From an uncultured Bacteroides sp. (lineage in GTDB: Bacteria; Bacteroidota; Bacteroidia; Bacteroidales; Bacteroidaceae): a DNA stretch of 64,000 bases. Where the stretch lies: the NCBI GenBank assembly GCA_900755095.1, contig CAAEFE010000112.1:9930-73929 (forward strand), read 5' to 3'. Shown in pieces: positions 14,643 through 24,120 of this stretch. The position numbers and the translations under genes are program-made. A model generated the notes under the pieces. That model saw only the letters and a program-made list of their open reading frames with translations. It was not told the origin of the DNA and searched no databases. How positions within the stretch are numbered: position 1 is the stretch's first letter; the number at the start of each line of letters is the position of its first letter.

Positions 14643-16124
14643 ATGGAACATCAATTGACCATCTACAACACTTTAGATAGAAAAAAAGAGCTATTCGTAC
14701 CGCTTCACGCACCGCATGTAGGCATGTATGTATGCGGACCGACAGTATACGGTGATGCTCACTTGGGACATGCCCGTCCCGCCATCACATTTGACGTACT
14801 CTTCCGCTATCTGACTCATTTAGGATATAAAGTACGCTATGTACGAAATATTACCGATGTCGGTCATCTAGAGCATGATGCTGACGAAGGAGAAGACAAA
14901 ATAGCCAAGAAAGCCCGTCTCGAAGAATTGGAGCCTATGGAAGTTGTTCAGTATTACCTGAACCGCTATCATAAGGCAATGGAAGCACTGAATGTACTTT
15001 CTCCCAGCATCGAACCGCACGCTTCGGGTCACATTATCGAACAAATCCAGCTCGTACAGAAGATTCTGGACGCCGGATACGCTTACGAAAGCGAAGGTTC
15101 CGTCTACTTTGACGTAGCTAAATATAACAAGGATTATCATTACGGCAAACTCTCAGGGCGCAACTTGGACGACGTACTGAATACCACCCGCGACCTCGAT
15201 GGACAAAGCGAAAAACGTAATCCCGCCGACTTCGCCCTCTGGAAAAAAGCGCAGCCGGAACACATCATGCGCTGGCCTTCTCCATGGAGCGACGGTTTCC
15301 CCGGATGGCATGCCGAATGTACCGCCATGGGACGCAAGTATCTGGGCGAGCACTTCGATATTCACGGAGGAGGAATGGACCTGATCTTCCCGCATCATGA
15401 ATGTGAGATCGCACAGTCGGTAGCTTCGCAAGGCGATGACATGGTTCACTACTGGATGCACAACAACATGATTACCATCAACGGTACGAAGATGGGTAAA
15501 TCACTCGGCAACTTCATCACGCTGGATGAATTCTTCAACGGTACTCACAAGTTGCTGGCACAAGCCTACACTCCGATGACCATCCGTTTCTTCATCCTGC
15601 AAGCTCACTATCGCAGCACTGTAGACTTCAGTAACGAAGCATTGCAAGCTTCGGAAAAAGGGCTGCAACGTTTGATAGAAGCAATCGAAGGACTCGACAA
15701 GATCACTCCGGCCGCAACAACTTCGGAAGGTATCAACGTGAAAGAGCTGCGTGCTAAATGCTACGAAGCTATGAATGACGACTTGAATACTCCTATTGTC
15801 ATCGCACAGCTTTTCGAAGGTGCCCGCATCATCAATAATATCAACGCAGGAAATGCAACGATCTCCGCAGAAGATCTGAAAGACCTGAAAGAAACTTTCC
15901 ACCTGTTCTGCTTCGACATCATGGGGCTGAAAGAAGAGAAAGGTTCTTCCGACGGTCGCGAAGCCGCTTATGGCAAAGTCGTTGATATGCTTCTTGAACA
16001 ACGCATGAAAGCAAAAGCCAACAAAGACTGGGCTACTTCCGACGAAATCCGTAATACATTGACTGCACTCGGATTTGAAGTGAAAGATACAAAAGATGGT
16101 TTCGAATGGAGATTAAACAAGTAA
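14643..16124 (+). CDS. cysS: Cysteinyl-tRNA synthetase
   Basis: This 493-residue class I aminoacyl-tRNA synthetase attaches cysteine to tRNA-Cys in the cytoplasm. It shows the cysteine-binding and HIGH-type region [20 protein letters not shown], the zinc-site cysteines ([22 protein letters not shown]) and the KMSKS loop as KMGKSLGN starting at Lys283. It also has the DALR-type anticodon region at the end. The length is normal for bacterial CysRS. The ATG at 14643 follows a consensus promoter, and the gene ends before a strong hairpin terminator. It is a backbone housekeeping gene that marks the border between the RiPP operon and the glycosaminoglycan locus. Confidence 0.98.
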   Translation: MEHQLTIYNTLDRKKELFVPLHAPHVGMYVCGPTVYGDAHLGHARPAITFDVLFRYLTHLGYKVRYVRNITDVGHLEHDADEGEDKIAKKARLEELEPMEVVQYYLNRYHKAMEALNVLSPSIEPHASGHIIEQIQLVQKILDAGYAYESEGSVYFDVAKYNKDYHYGKLSGRNLDDVLNTTRDLDGQSEKRNPADFALWKKAQPEHIMRWPSPWSDGFPGWHAECTAMGRKYLGEHFDIHGGGMDLIFPHHECEIAQSVASQGDDMVHYWMHNNMITINGTKMGKSLGNFITLDEFFNGTHKLLAQAYTPMTIRFFILQAHYRSTVDFSNEALQASEKGLQRLIEAIEGLDKITPAATTSEGINVKELRAKCYEAMNDDLNTPIVIAQLFEGARIINNINAGNATISAEDLKDLKETFHLFCFDIMGLKEEKGSSDGREAAYGKVVDMLLEQRMKAKANKDWATSDEIRNTLTALGFEVKDTKDGFEWRLNK

Positions 16125-16170
16125 TTCAAGTTCTCCCTAGCAAACTGTCTCATTAACCGCATATAAAACT

Positions 16171-16207
16171 GAGGGTCGATTCTTCGCTGAACCGACCCTC
16201 TTTCTTT
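16171..16207 (+). terminator. Terminator of cysS, possibly bidirectional
   Basis: GAGGGTCGATTC at 16171-16182 pairs with GAACCGACCCTC at 16189-16200 (12 positions, one A-C mismatch on this strand, G-U on the other), followed by TTTCTTT. On the minus strand the run AGTTTTA follows, so it may also end transcription of the convergent PL8 gene. Confidence 0.85.
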
Positions 16208-16247
16208 CATAGAAACACAAACATCAATACCTATTTAAATTCTCTCT

Positions 16248-19109
16248 TCATTTATTTTCAAGAATCATTTCCACCGGTTGTCCATGCTGACAAGTTACAT
16301 CCAGTATCGTATGGGCACCTTTATATTCAAGCTTTACATTCGCCGGTGTCTCCAAGAAACTCCAGCGTCCTTTCAGCTCTATTATTTTACGAATAGGGCG
16401 GCTCGGTTCTTTTGTCGTATACGTCTTTTCCGCAATATTCAAGTTTGGGTCACAGACGCTGAGACGAATCGCCTTTTTTCCCTCTGCCGCATACATGACC
16501 ATCGTTTCCGCAGGAATGGAAGCAACCACCAGCTTATCGTCAGCAGACCGGTAATCTTCAAAAACAGCATATCCGGTTATACCCGTTTTCCTGTCATAGA
16601 CAATATGCGCAGTCTGATCACGTTGCCATACTTCGTATGCAGGCGTTTTCTTCAGTTCATCCAAATCCGAAGCTGAAGGCTGAATCAGTACCATATATTC
16701 ATAAGTAGCATTCTTCGGGGCGTTGCCATGTTCAATCCAGGCAGAAGAGAATGTTCCTTTAGTCTTTTCGCGGGTTTTCTCATGACGCGACTCCTGTTCG
16801 GCTATCTGTGAACGAAGGGTTCCGTCAACTACATGATAATAATTATCATAGCCATCGTGCAACCAATAGTTATCCTTACCTGTCTTCTGCTCTTTGCCGT
16901 TAAATTTCGTCTGGAAGAGAGTGGTCTCCGTAGGATAGTCAGCATTGCTGTTCGTGATGCCTGTTCCGAGGCAGATCATCCGGTTATCAAAACAGAAAAC
17001 GGATTTACGGGCTACAAAGTCAGGAGTAAAGTTCTCATAATCACGTTCCGTCAGTTTCATTGCAAACATTCCGTTCATGCCGCCTAAAGAGCTGCTTCCG
17101 GAAAAGTTTTCCGTAGACCGTGCCATCGTCGTACCTTTCAGGGGACTGTCCAAGAGTTCAAAAGGAAGATGAATGGTAGTCGTACCGGGCAGACGGTTCC
17201 AGTCCCATCCTTCCTGTACAAAACCACTTCCGGCACGGGAGACGGGATTTCCTTTTCCCATAATCTGTACCGATCCGTAGCTTTGATAACGTCCGTAACG
17301 ATTATCTTTCGCATAGATTTCAGCACCCCATACATCTGTGGTATATCCTTTCAGTGTCACCATCCAGTCTGCACGGCGGAAAATACCTGCCGATCCATAG
17401 TTATAAACAAAAAAACCGTGGGGAGCCTGTGCAGGCTGAATACCTTCTTTTCTGAAGAAATGTGCATTCCTTGTATTCCGATCACGTATCAGACGCAAAT
17501 AATCGGTGGCCAGTCCATGATCGAATGTATTTCCCTGACCGGACAAGTCTCCTGACAATGCAATATTGGCAAATGCTTCTATATCATCGCTTCCCATCTT
17601 TCCGCCAAAAGGATGGCGACCGCTAATGCCTGTCCCCCATTCGTAAAGGTTACAATAATTGCGCATGGCGAGAAAGGCAGACTTGATATGTTGACGTGCC
17701 TCTTCCGTCAGTTCAAATCCGGTCCCGTTGGTGAGAGCGATAAATTGGCCGATGGTAGCCAGTACTCCGGTTGTATAGCCGGGATAGAAACCTCCGTGAT
17801 GAAAGGTCGTTCCATCTACTTTGATACCGCCGAGAGTGCCCGGAGTATAATTCAGCGATGAAGACAACCAGCGCGACAAACCATTCAAAGCCTGTTCCTG
17901 TTCTCTTGCATCGGGGAACATCATGGCGGAGATAAACTTTGCCATCAAGAGCGTATGCCATGAATCCAGTAATTCATCCCGCTCCGGCGGACACGGTTGA
18001 CGAGTCTCCTGTAAAGCAGCCCAGAAACGTAAAGTGGATAGATAGGCATCCCGGTGAGGATGTTTATAAATCGCGTCCCGCATGAGCCAGGCGGTAGTAT
18101 ATATTTTACGTACCTGATAGCCGTAATGATGATTCGTCCCCATGCCGCTGCCAAAAGCGAATCCCTGATCCATTGCATAGTCGAATACGGTAAAATAGTT
18201 CTTCTTCGATGTCTCATTCTGATTGTAGAAGGCATCGTATGCAAAGCCGGCAAGCATCGTTTCGATATCATTCCATGACATCTCCCCTTTCTTCTTGTCT
18301 TGCTCGTCCGGTGCTACAACAGGAGTTCCGGTAAAGCCGGTCCCGGCTGCGGAGGGAGCAATGGCAGCTCTTTCAAAAGTCTTCCTTGCAGCGTTGATCT
18401 GTCCTTGGGGAGCTTTCTTCACATCGAGAAATTCAGTCAGGCGTTGTTCGATTGTTTTCAAGTCCTTCTTTTGCCGAGTTGTCAGTTTAGAAAGCAAGGG
18501 GACATCATAAGACTGCTGTTCCCACTTCCATACAAGACACCAATGCCAGAGGTCACGATTGGAAAGACCGTTGTTAGCTGGCAGTTGTTGGTCCGGTGTC
18601 GTGCGCAGGTTCATCTTCTTTTCCGGAAAGGTCAGGCGATCCAGAAAGATGCGCCCTTTACGGTCGGGAGCGACCAGACGATAAGAAACTATATTTTTAT
18701 CTTTCTTATCCCCGTTCATGTAGGCGAAAGATATCCAGCAAGCCCGCCAGCCTGCCGCTTGCAGATGATACGTGAACCAATAAGAGACTTCACCCGCCTT
18801 ATTTAGAAACTCAAAACGGATAGAGTCCTGTTGGGGTTTCTCGTTATATATCCACAGGGTAATACCAAATTGCTGTTCCTTTTTGGCATTCAGCGATAAA
18901 GGTTCTATCTGAACGTCCAGTGTCGAGGCAGGTTGGAAATCCCATTCCAGACTGCTTTCTCCCTCTTTATAGAAAAGAGAAGAAAGTTTCACTTCACCTT
19001 TCCCCGAAACTTTGAACGTCTCGGGAACCTTTTCTTCAAACCCTATGACCTGCGCATAAGAGGACAAAGAACAAAACAAGAACAGAAATATAAAACAAAC
19101 AGCTTTCAT
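16248..19109 (-). CDS. Polysaccharide lyase family 8 (chondroitin sulfate/hyaluronan lyase)
   Basis: From MKAVCFIFLFLFCSLSSYAQ, a Sec signal peptide, the protein has 953 residues. An N-terminal carbohydrate-binding-like beta domain with the chondroitin-ABC-lyase style (about 25-170) is followed by an alpha/alpha toroid. The toroid holds the catalytic-type segments MGTNHHYGYQ (Asn, His) and FHHGGFYPGYTTG (His, Tyr), with RHPFGGK nearby. Beta-sandwich domains follow. PL8 enzymes split chondroitin sulfate, dermatan sulfate or hyaluronan by beta-elimination, giving unsaturated disaccharides. The longest frame starts with a GTG inside a repeat array at 19142; the ATG at 19109 (or 19115) starts the signal peptide and is preferred. 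It follows the sulfatase and GH88 genes on the same strand and should supply GH88 with its substrate. Confidence 0.93.
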   Translation of the reverse strand: MKAVCFIFLFLFCSLSSYAQVIGFEEKVPETFKVSGKGEVKLSSLFYKEGESSLEWDFQPASTLDVQIEPLSLNAKKEQQFGITLWIYNEKPQQDSIRFEFLNKAGEVSYWFTYHLQAAGWRACWISFAYMNGDKKDKNIVSYRLVAPDRKGRIFLDRLTFPEKKMNLRTTPDQQLPANNGLSNRDLWHWCLVWKWEQQSYDVPLLSKLTTRQKKDLKTIEQRLTEFLDVKKAPQGQINAARKTFERAAIAPSAAGTGFTGTPVVAPDEQDKKKGEMSWNDIETMLAGFAYDAFYNQNETSKKNYFTVFDYAMDQGFAFGSGMGTNHHYGYQVRKIYTTAWLMRDAIYKHPHRDAYLSTLRFWAALQETRQPCPPERDELLDSWHTLLMAKFISAMMFPDAREQEQALNGLSRWLSSSLNYTPGTLGGIKVDGTTFHHGGFYPGYTTGVLATIGQFIALTNGTGFELTEEARQHIKSAFLAMRNYCNLYEWGTGISGRHPFGGKMGSDDIEAFANIALSGDLSGQGNTFDHGLATDYLRLIRDRNTRNAHFFRKEGIQPAQAPHGFFVYNYGSAGIFRRADWMVTLKGYTTDVWGAEIYAKDNRYGRYQSYGSVQIMGKGNPVSRAGSGFVQEGWDWNRLPGTTTIHLPFELLDSPLKGTTMARSTENFSGSSSLGGMNGMFAMKLTERDYENFTPDFVARKSVFCFDNRMICLGTGITNSNADYPTETTLFQTKFNGKEQKTGKDNYWLHDGYDNYYHVVDGTLRSQIAEQESRHEKTREKTKGTFSSAWIEHGNAPKNATYEYMVLIQPSASDLDELKKTPAYEVWQRDQTAHIVYDRKTGITGYAVFEDYRSADDKLVVASIPAETMVMYAAEGKKAIRLSVCDPNLNIAEKTYTTKEPSRPIRKIIELKGRWSFLETPANVKLEYKGAHTILDVTCQHGQPVEMILENK

Positions 19110-19139
19110 GATCATTAATTGTTTAAAGGCAGTTCTTAC

Positions 19140-19222
19140 CACACCCGGGTGTCAGGATGCACGACACCCGGGTGTCAGCATGTATGAGATCCGGGTGTCG
19201 GTATGTATGAGACCCGGGTGTC
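19140..19222. repeat. Four tandem 23-bp units, each with a 14-bp palindrome
   Basis: The unit core GACACCCGGGTGTC, a perfect palindrome, occurs at 19140-19153 (first base differs), 19163-19176 (exact), 19186-19199 (two differences) and 19209-19222 (one difference). The spacing is exactly 23 bp, with similar 9-bp spacers (agcatgtat type). The array fills most of the gap between the sulfatase stop and the PL8 start. On RNA each unit can form a small hairpin. Confidence 0.9.
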
Positions 19223-19247
19223 ATACAAACCGTATTAGTATACGGTA

Positions 19248-20801
19248 TCAGTAAGGTATACGGTCCGAAAGAATCTTTTCCGTATACCACGGATCGTCGA
19301 TTTCTTTCAGCATTGTTCCCATTTCACGATAAAGTTGCTCCACAACTTCCTTATTTTCATCCAAAGGCAGATTATTCAGCTGATAAGGGTCGTTTACGTC
19401 ATCAAACAGCAGACTTTTCTTTAGCTGTTTCGTCTTCCGGTCGATATACAGAGCCAATGTATAGCGAGCCGTCTTAATGCCGCGCGAAGAGGGGAAATAA
19501 GATTGCACCAATCCATCCTTATCTTTCTCTCCATCCAGATTCTGAATATACAACGCACCTGCCGGACGAACAATTTCCGCCTTTTCATCGAAGAAAAGAG
19601 GTGCGAAGTTGCGTCCCTGCACCTCGGAAGGAATCGAATCCCCCAGACCGCACAAGCCGAGTACGGTAGGCATAATGTCGGGAGCAGAAAGCAACAAATC
19701 ATCTACCCGGGGCTGAATCTTACCGGGGAAACGAACCAGGAACGGAATATTCATAGATTCGGAATAGGGAGAGTTCTTAGGGTCGTCCGTTCGCTGGCTG
19801 CACATTGTTTCGCCATGGTCGGAAGCAAAGATGACTACTGTATTTTTATCCAATCCCAATTGTTTCAGTGCTTCCAAAATCTGTCCGAAAGCACGGTCTA
19901 CTCCGGTCACAGAAGCAAAGTAGTAACGGACGGATTCCGCTTTTTTCATATTCAGATCTACGTTTGGGCGAATCAGCAGACTGTCCAGCGGTTGATCTTT
20001 ATAAAGATTGAAGTCCTGTTCTTCACAATCGTTCAGCGAACGGTATGGGCTATGCGGCGGGTTCATTCCCACCATGATGAAGAATGGCTTCTTCGTATCA
20101 CGCACGTTTCCTTCATTCTTGAGATAAGAAACAACTTTGCCCGACTCATGGAGCGGTGACCATTCTTTCGGATCATGCCTCTTGCCGTCCGTATCCCAAT
20201 AATGCGGGTTCTTATGTTCGTCAAACGTGCCGTACGAATACCAATAGTTGAAACCATGGCGCTGCTCTTTCGGCGTATAAGCGTCCCACACCGGACGCTG
20301 TGTTTCTACATATTGTCCCGGATTCTCCGGATCATTCGGGGTCGGGAAGTCAGCGTGAAGTTTACCGAAATAAGCACAATCATAACCGGCCTTGCTGAAT
20401 ACGTCGCCTATGCACTCCGCATCGTCACGCAAAGAGCTGATAGGACGTGTAGAGTTACAGTTCAAAGGTACACCACTGCGATTCGGATACATACCGGTCA
20501 GCAACATTCCACGATGGGGGCTGCTCAGCGGACAGTTGCTTTGAGCGGAAGTCAGCACCATAGATTCACGTGCGAAAGTATCTATGTTAGGAGTATGCAC
20601 GGGGTCTCCCCGGAAGTTTACTTTATCTCTGAAACCTTCCTGATTCCAGAAGCCCATTGCCTGATTGCGATACTGATCAGGAAATACATAGATGATGTTT
20701 GGATGTTTCGCTTGCTCTGCCACCTGTTTGGGGGCTTTACAGCCTTGCGCTGCAAAGAGGGTCAAGCCTCCCATCAATAAGTTTACTGATTTGTTTATCA
20801 T
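19248..20801 (-). CDS. S1-family sulfatase lipoprotein, glycosaminoglycan type
   Basis: From MINKSVNLLMGGLTLFAAQG with lipobox Cys21 the protein has 517 residues. It is a formylglycine-dependent sulfatase of the alkaline-phosphatase fold. The modification motif is S93-S-P-H-R97 followed by GMLLTG, so the residue changed to formylglycine is Ser and a radical SAM maturase (anSME) would be needed; no such gene is in the window. Metal-site segments are FPDQYR near residue 42 and FASDHGET. The first acidic pair is Asp-Gln rather than the usual Asp-Asp. The order with PL8 and GH88 matches, from memory, the chondroitin 4-O endosulfatase of B. thetaiotaomicron. The precise linkage cut is inferred. 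The longer frame start at 20849 is rejected because it precedes the signal peptide. Confidence 0.9.
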   Translation of the reverse strand: MINKSVNLLMGGLTLFAAQGCKAPKQVAEQAKHPNIIYVFPDQYRNQAMGFWNQEGFRDKVNFRGDPVHTPNIDTFARESMVLTSAQSNCPLSSPHRGMLLTGMYPNRSGVPLNCNSTRPISSLRDDAECIGDVFSKAGYDCAYFGKLHADFPTPNDPENPGQYVETQRPVWDAYTPKEQRHGFNYWYSYGTFDEHKNPHYWDTDGKRHDPKEWSPLHESGKVVSYLKNEGNVRDTKKPFFIMVGMNPPHSPYRSLNDCEEQDFNLYKDQPLDSLLIRPNVDLNMKKAESVRYYFASVTGVDRAFGQILEALKQLGLDKNTVVIFASDHGETMCSQRTDDPKNSPYSESMNIPFLVRFPGKIQPRVDDLLLSAPDIMPTVLGLCGLGDSIPSEVQGRNFAPLFFDEKAEIVRPAGALYIQNLDGEKDKDGLVQSYFPSSRGIKTARYTLALYIDRKTKQLKKSLLFDDVNDPYQLNNLPLDENKEVVEQLYREMGTMLKEIDDPWYTEKILSDRIPY

Positions 20802-20880
20802 GATATAAAGAATAACAGTTAATGTACCGGAAGAGACTAATATATGCACATATCCGGCTAAAGTACAAGCAAGGCAGTTC

Positions 20881-22083
20881 TTACTTCTTTTCCAGGTCTC
20901 TTTTGCGCATCAATCCTTCCAGGAAGTAATAGTCAGCGTAGTTCAAAGGCACATCTATTTCCTGGCCGTGAGGGATACTGCCCACAGAGTGCATCAATAT
21001 AAAGTTTCCATTCGTACCCACTTTCGCACGATAAGCCGGTGAGCCGAGGCTTTCCATAATCTTATCAGCAGTTTCCTTATAGTGATTGCCCGGCAGATAA
21101 CCGTCGAGTTCGTACAGAGCAGAGGCCGTACAGGCGGCTGCCGAAGCGTCACGAGGTTCGTTCGGAATGTTCGGAGCATCGTAATCCCAGTAAGGAACGA
21201 GGTCTTCCGGCAGGTTCTTATTGGTAAAGATGAAGTTATACACCTTCTGTGCCTGATCGAGATACTTCTTGTCTTTTGTATAGCGATAGCAAGTGGTATA
21301 ACCGTATAATGCCCAAGCCTGTCCGCGAGCCCATGATGATTCGTCCGCATATCCTTGTGCTGTTTGTCTCTTACGCACTTCTCCTGTTTCGGGATCGTAG
21401 TCTACCACATGATAGCAACTGTTGTCCGGACGGAAGTGGTGAGCCATCGTTGTATCCGCATGTTTCACTGCTATATTGTAAAAGGTAGAGTCACCGGAAA
21501 AAGCCGTAGCTTCAAACAGCAATTCCAGATTCATCATATTATCGATAATCACCGGACATTTCCATCCGCGTGTTCCCTGCCAGCCTTTATCGGCATCCCA
21601 TGACTGGATAACGCCTGCTCCCGGACGGAAACGGGTAGACAATGATTTTGCGGCTTCTACAATCACATCTTTATATTCTTTTTTATCTGCAAAACGGTAA
21701 CCGTTAAGATAACTGCACCCGATCATAAAGCCGACATCATGATGCCACTTCAGATATTTCACAGAATCGAGGGCTTCTGTGTATTTTTCTGCCAAAGGCA
21801 ACCACTTTTTATCCCCTGTCAGATTGTAAGTCAGCCACATGCTGCCCGGAAAGAAACCGGAGCACCAGTCATCAATAGGTATATAGGAGATACTACCATC
21901 TGCATTGATGGTTCTTGGATTCAGAATTTTACCGGATTTCTCGATAATGTCTGTCTGAATTGTGTTTTGTGCTACTGCGTTGTCGATGTTGTCCTGAATA
22001 AAATCGACTTCAACCTTTTTTTGTCCACCGCAACTCGTAAAGATCAGAAGCGAAAGTCCCAATGCGCTAAGAATTGTTTTCAT
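20881..22083 (-). CDS. GH88 unsaturated glucuronyl hydrolase, lipoprotein
   Basis: This 400-residue protein has a lipoprotein signal (LLIFTSC, Cys18) and an alpha/alpha barrel. Candidate catalytic aspartates are Asp116 in HHDVGFM and Asp181 in VIIDNMMNLELL, which correspond to the two conserved Asp of unsaturated glucuronyl hydrolases. Further conserved segments are RGQAWALYG and SAAACTASALYEL. GH88 enzymes hydrate the double bond left by lyases and release the uronic acid from chondroitin or hyaluronan disaccharides. It is the first gene of a minus-strand unit with the sulfatase and PL8 lyase, spaced about 80 and 138 bases apart. A consensus -7 box lies 41 bases upstream of the start. Confidence 0.95.
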   Translation of the reverse strand: MKTILSALGLSLLIFTSCGGQKKVEVDFIQDNIDNAVAQNTIQTDIIEKSGKILNPRTINADGSISYIPIDDWCSGFFPGSMWLTYNLTGDKKWLPLAEKYTEALDSVKYLKWHHDVGFMIGCSYLNGYRFADKKEYKDVIVEAAKSLSTRFRPGAGVIQSWDADKGWQGTRGWKCPVIIDNMMNLELLFEATAFSGDSTFYNIAVKHADTTMAHHFRPDNSCYHVVDYDPETGEVRKRQTAQGYADESSWARGQAWALYGYTTCYRYTKDKKYLDQAQKVYNFIFTNKNLPEDLVPYWDYDAPNIPNEPRDASAAACTASALYELDGYLPGNHYKETADKIMESLGSPAYRAKVGTNGNFILMHSVGSIPHGQEIDVPLNYADYYFLEGLMRKRDLEKK

Positions 22084-22123
22084 AATACATGGATTATTTG
22101 TTAAGTTAATAATTATCTGGTGG

Positions 22124-22131
22124 CAAAAGTA
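22124..22131 (-). promoter_or_regulatory. Promoter of the GH88-sulfatase-PL8 unit, -7 box
   Basis: The minus strand reads TACTTTTG, matching TAnnTTTG, with the GH88 start 41 bases on. The minus-strand run TTTGT, read from 22181 down to 22177, places its G at 22178. That is 47 bases upstream of the box, the same distance as the TTTTGT motif of the second SusC promoter (50542-50602). Confidence 0.55.
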
Positions 22132-22416
22132 GTACTTTCAAATAGAATAGACCGTCCCAAATAATCCAATTCAGGGACAAATTTGGTACATTTCTCCCTT
22201 GAAGGGCATATTTGCACAGATATTCCCCAAAAGCCTGCTTAATTATTTAATGAAATTGAAAATGCAATTATAATAATCTGACTAATATATAATATATTCT
22301 GGTCATTTCAAAAAAAAGGCATTCTAACTCTTCTACATTTTTATTATATTTATTTGTAATTAACCGATTGATTGTTAATTATAATTATCATCATCACACC
22401 TACATAAAGTTATGCA

Positions 22417-22444
22417 AACTAAATAAGAAATTACTTATTTAGTT
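22417..22444. promoter_or_regulatory. Perfect 11-bp inverted repeat at the first SusC-unit promoter
   Basis: AACTAAATAAG (22417-22427), a 6-base gap, then CTTATTTAGTT (22434-22444). It ends on the first base of a -7 box, so it covers the -33 region. The placement suits an operator. The gap from 22084 to 22687 holds this, two promoters and AT-rich sequence; I see no credible gene in it. Confidence 0.5.
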
Positions 22445-22451
22445 AGCTTTG
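22444..22451 (+). promoter_or_regulatory. Promoter of the first SusC/D unit, -7 box
   Basis: TAGCTTTG matches TAnnTTTG and is followed by CCATG, as in the second SusC promoter (TATCTTTGCCATC). It would give a leader of about 230 bases before the NHL lipoprotein start at 22688. No -33 TTTG is visible, as is common for promoters that need an activator. Confidence 0.5.
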
Positions 22452-22687
22452 CCATGTCTTTTCTCAGTCAAACTCTTCGTTGATGAGAATCAGACATATA
22501 TAGATATTTGTACTTAAATCTACAACATATTATGAGCACAACATGCCAACATCAACAAGGTGAAGGATACCTAAAACTCCTAAAGATTTAGATACATATT
22601 ATGCTTATAATAAGAAAGATAGGCAAACGTTGTAAGCAATAATATTTATTGTTCGGATGCACTTTAACCATTTTATTATTTATATTT

Positions 22688-24097
22688 ATGAAAAACCACC
22701 TAATAACAGTACTTGTCTGCTGTTTATTCTTCATCGGTTGTAAAGATGATAAAGCCAACTCTAATCAGTATGACCCATCTCAACCAGTAGTATTTACAGA
22801 TTTTAGCCCTAAAGAGGGAGGTATGCGAACCCGCCTGTACATTGAAGGCAGTAACTTCGGGAATGATCCCACCAAAATTCACATTACGATCGGTGGAGAA
22901 AAAACCAAAACCATCGGAGCAGATGGAAAAAAGATTTATTGCATGGTTCCTTCCAAGGCTTTTGATGGAATAATCAATGTTCGTGTAGATGGTCCGGATG
23001 GCAAACCTATTGCAGAACATACATTTGAAGAGGAATTCAAGTACACTCCTGCAACGATCGTAGGTACCTTGCTACGTAAGGTAGACGAGGATAATAATTC
23101 TGCATTTCAAGAGGGTTCGTTCGATGAAGGAGCTTCTATTCCTTCCAATGACTGTATGGTGTTCGACCCCAAGTACAAGGATGGGGACAACCGGTTACTT
23201 TTTTCTTCAAACCATTCTGACGGTCTCCATCTAATAGACCTGGCAGAACGGACTGTAAAACGTCTCTTCCCAAGAACGGGATATAGCACAATGTATTCTT
23301 TCACATTCAGTGCTGACGGAGACACGTTGCTATTTACCGATGATCACGGTCAGGACAACACCACCCGGGCAAATATCTATTATTCTCTCCGTCGTGAAAA
23401 CTTTCGACGAATTCGTCCCTACAACTATGGCAGGACAGCATATAGCTTAGTGTATATGGATGACGGAACCATCTTTTACACCACCTGGTGGGAGGGAAAA
23501 GTCTACAAAATGATACGCAATGGGGCTATTCCCAATATCGACGAGAATGCGGAAGTTGCCTTTAGCCTGAGTCAGATATCGGCAGTGGGCGGTTCACATA
23601 CGATATTATTCAGGCACCCGTCCAATAAATTCATGTATATGCTTTCCGACAATTTTGGCGCAGTGTTCAGAGCCGATTATGATCCGGTGGCAAAAACATT
23701 CGGTAATCCTAGCATCATTGCCGGAAACATGAACGATAAAAGTTTCAAGGAAGGAACGGGAGGAAGCGCCCGGTTTAACAAACCACAGTTCGGTGTATTC
23801 GTAAAAAACGAGAAATACGGCGAAGGAATTGGTCCCGACAACGACCAATATGACTTCTATTTTTGTGACAGAGAAAATCACTGTATCTGGAAACTGGATC
23901 CTCATGGGGTAGCGTCTCTTGCAGCCGGACGAAGTAACGAAAACGCCGACGGCAAAATATGGGGATACGTAGACGGCAATCCATTGCATGAGGCACGTTT
24001 CAATCAGCCAGCCGGTCTTGCTTACGACCCTGATACAGATATGTTCTATATTGGAGATATTGATAATAAAGGGATTCGTTATATGACAACGGAATAA
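22688..24097 (+). CDS. IPT/TIG and NHL-repeat surface lipoprotein
   Basis: From MKNHLITVLVCCLFFIGCKDD (lipobox Cys18) the protein has 469 residues. Residues of about 30-120 form an IPT/TIG immunoglobulin-like domain (VVFTDFSPKEGGMRTRLYIEGSNFG). The rest is a beta-propeller of NHL-type repeats, ending with FNQPAGLAYDPDTDMFYIGDIDNKGIRYM. Such lipoproteins upstream of SusC/D pairs are usually placed on the outer membrane and may bind glycan. The start at 22649 in the longer frame is rejected because the signal peptide begins at 22688. The SusC gene follows after 23 bases, so the genes are in one transcript. The exact ligand is not shown by the sequence. Confidence 0.85.
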   Translation: MKNHLITVLVCCLFFIGCKDDKANSNQYDPSQPVVFTDFSPKEGGMRTRLYIEGSNFGNDPTKIHITIGGEKTKTIGADGKKIYCMVPSKAFDGIINVRVDGPDGKPIAEHTFEEEFKYTPATIVGTLLRKVDEDNNSAFQEGSFDEGASIPSNDCMVFDPKYKDGDNRLLFSSNHSDGLHLIDLAERTVKRLFPRTGYSTMYSFTFSADGDTLLFTDDHGQDNTTRANIYYSLRRENFRRIRPYNYGRTAYSLVYMDDGTIFYTTWWEGKVYKMIRNGAIPNIDENAEVAFSLSQISAVGGSHTILFRHPSNKFMYMLSDNFGAVFRADYDPVAKTFGNPSIIAGNMNDKSFKEGTGGSARFNKPQFGVFVKNEKYGEGIGPDNDQYDFYFCDRENHCIWKLDPHGVASLAAGRSNENADGKIWGYVDGNPLHEARFNQPAGLAYDPDTDMFYIGDIDNKGIRYMTTE

Positions 24098-24120
24098 TAC
24101 TATTTAAAACACAAGTAAAT

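Noticed and set aside
19140..19222. The 23-bp array as a CRISPR
   Set aside because: Units are separated by only 9 similar bases, so there are no spacers, and there are no cas genes nearby.
22532..22591. 19-codon ORF (MSTTCQHQQGEG start) in the leader of the first SusC/D unit
   Set aside because: Too short, with no evidence of conservation; could be a leader peptide but nothing supports it.
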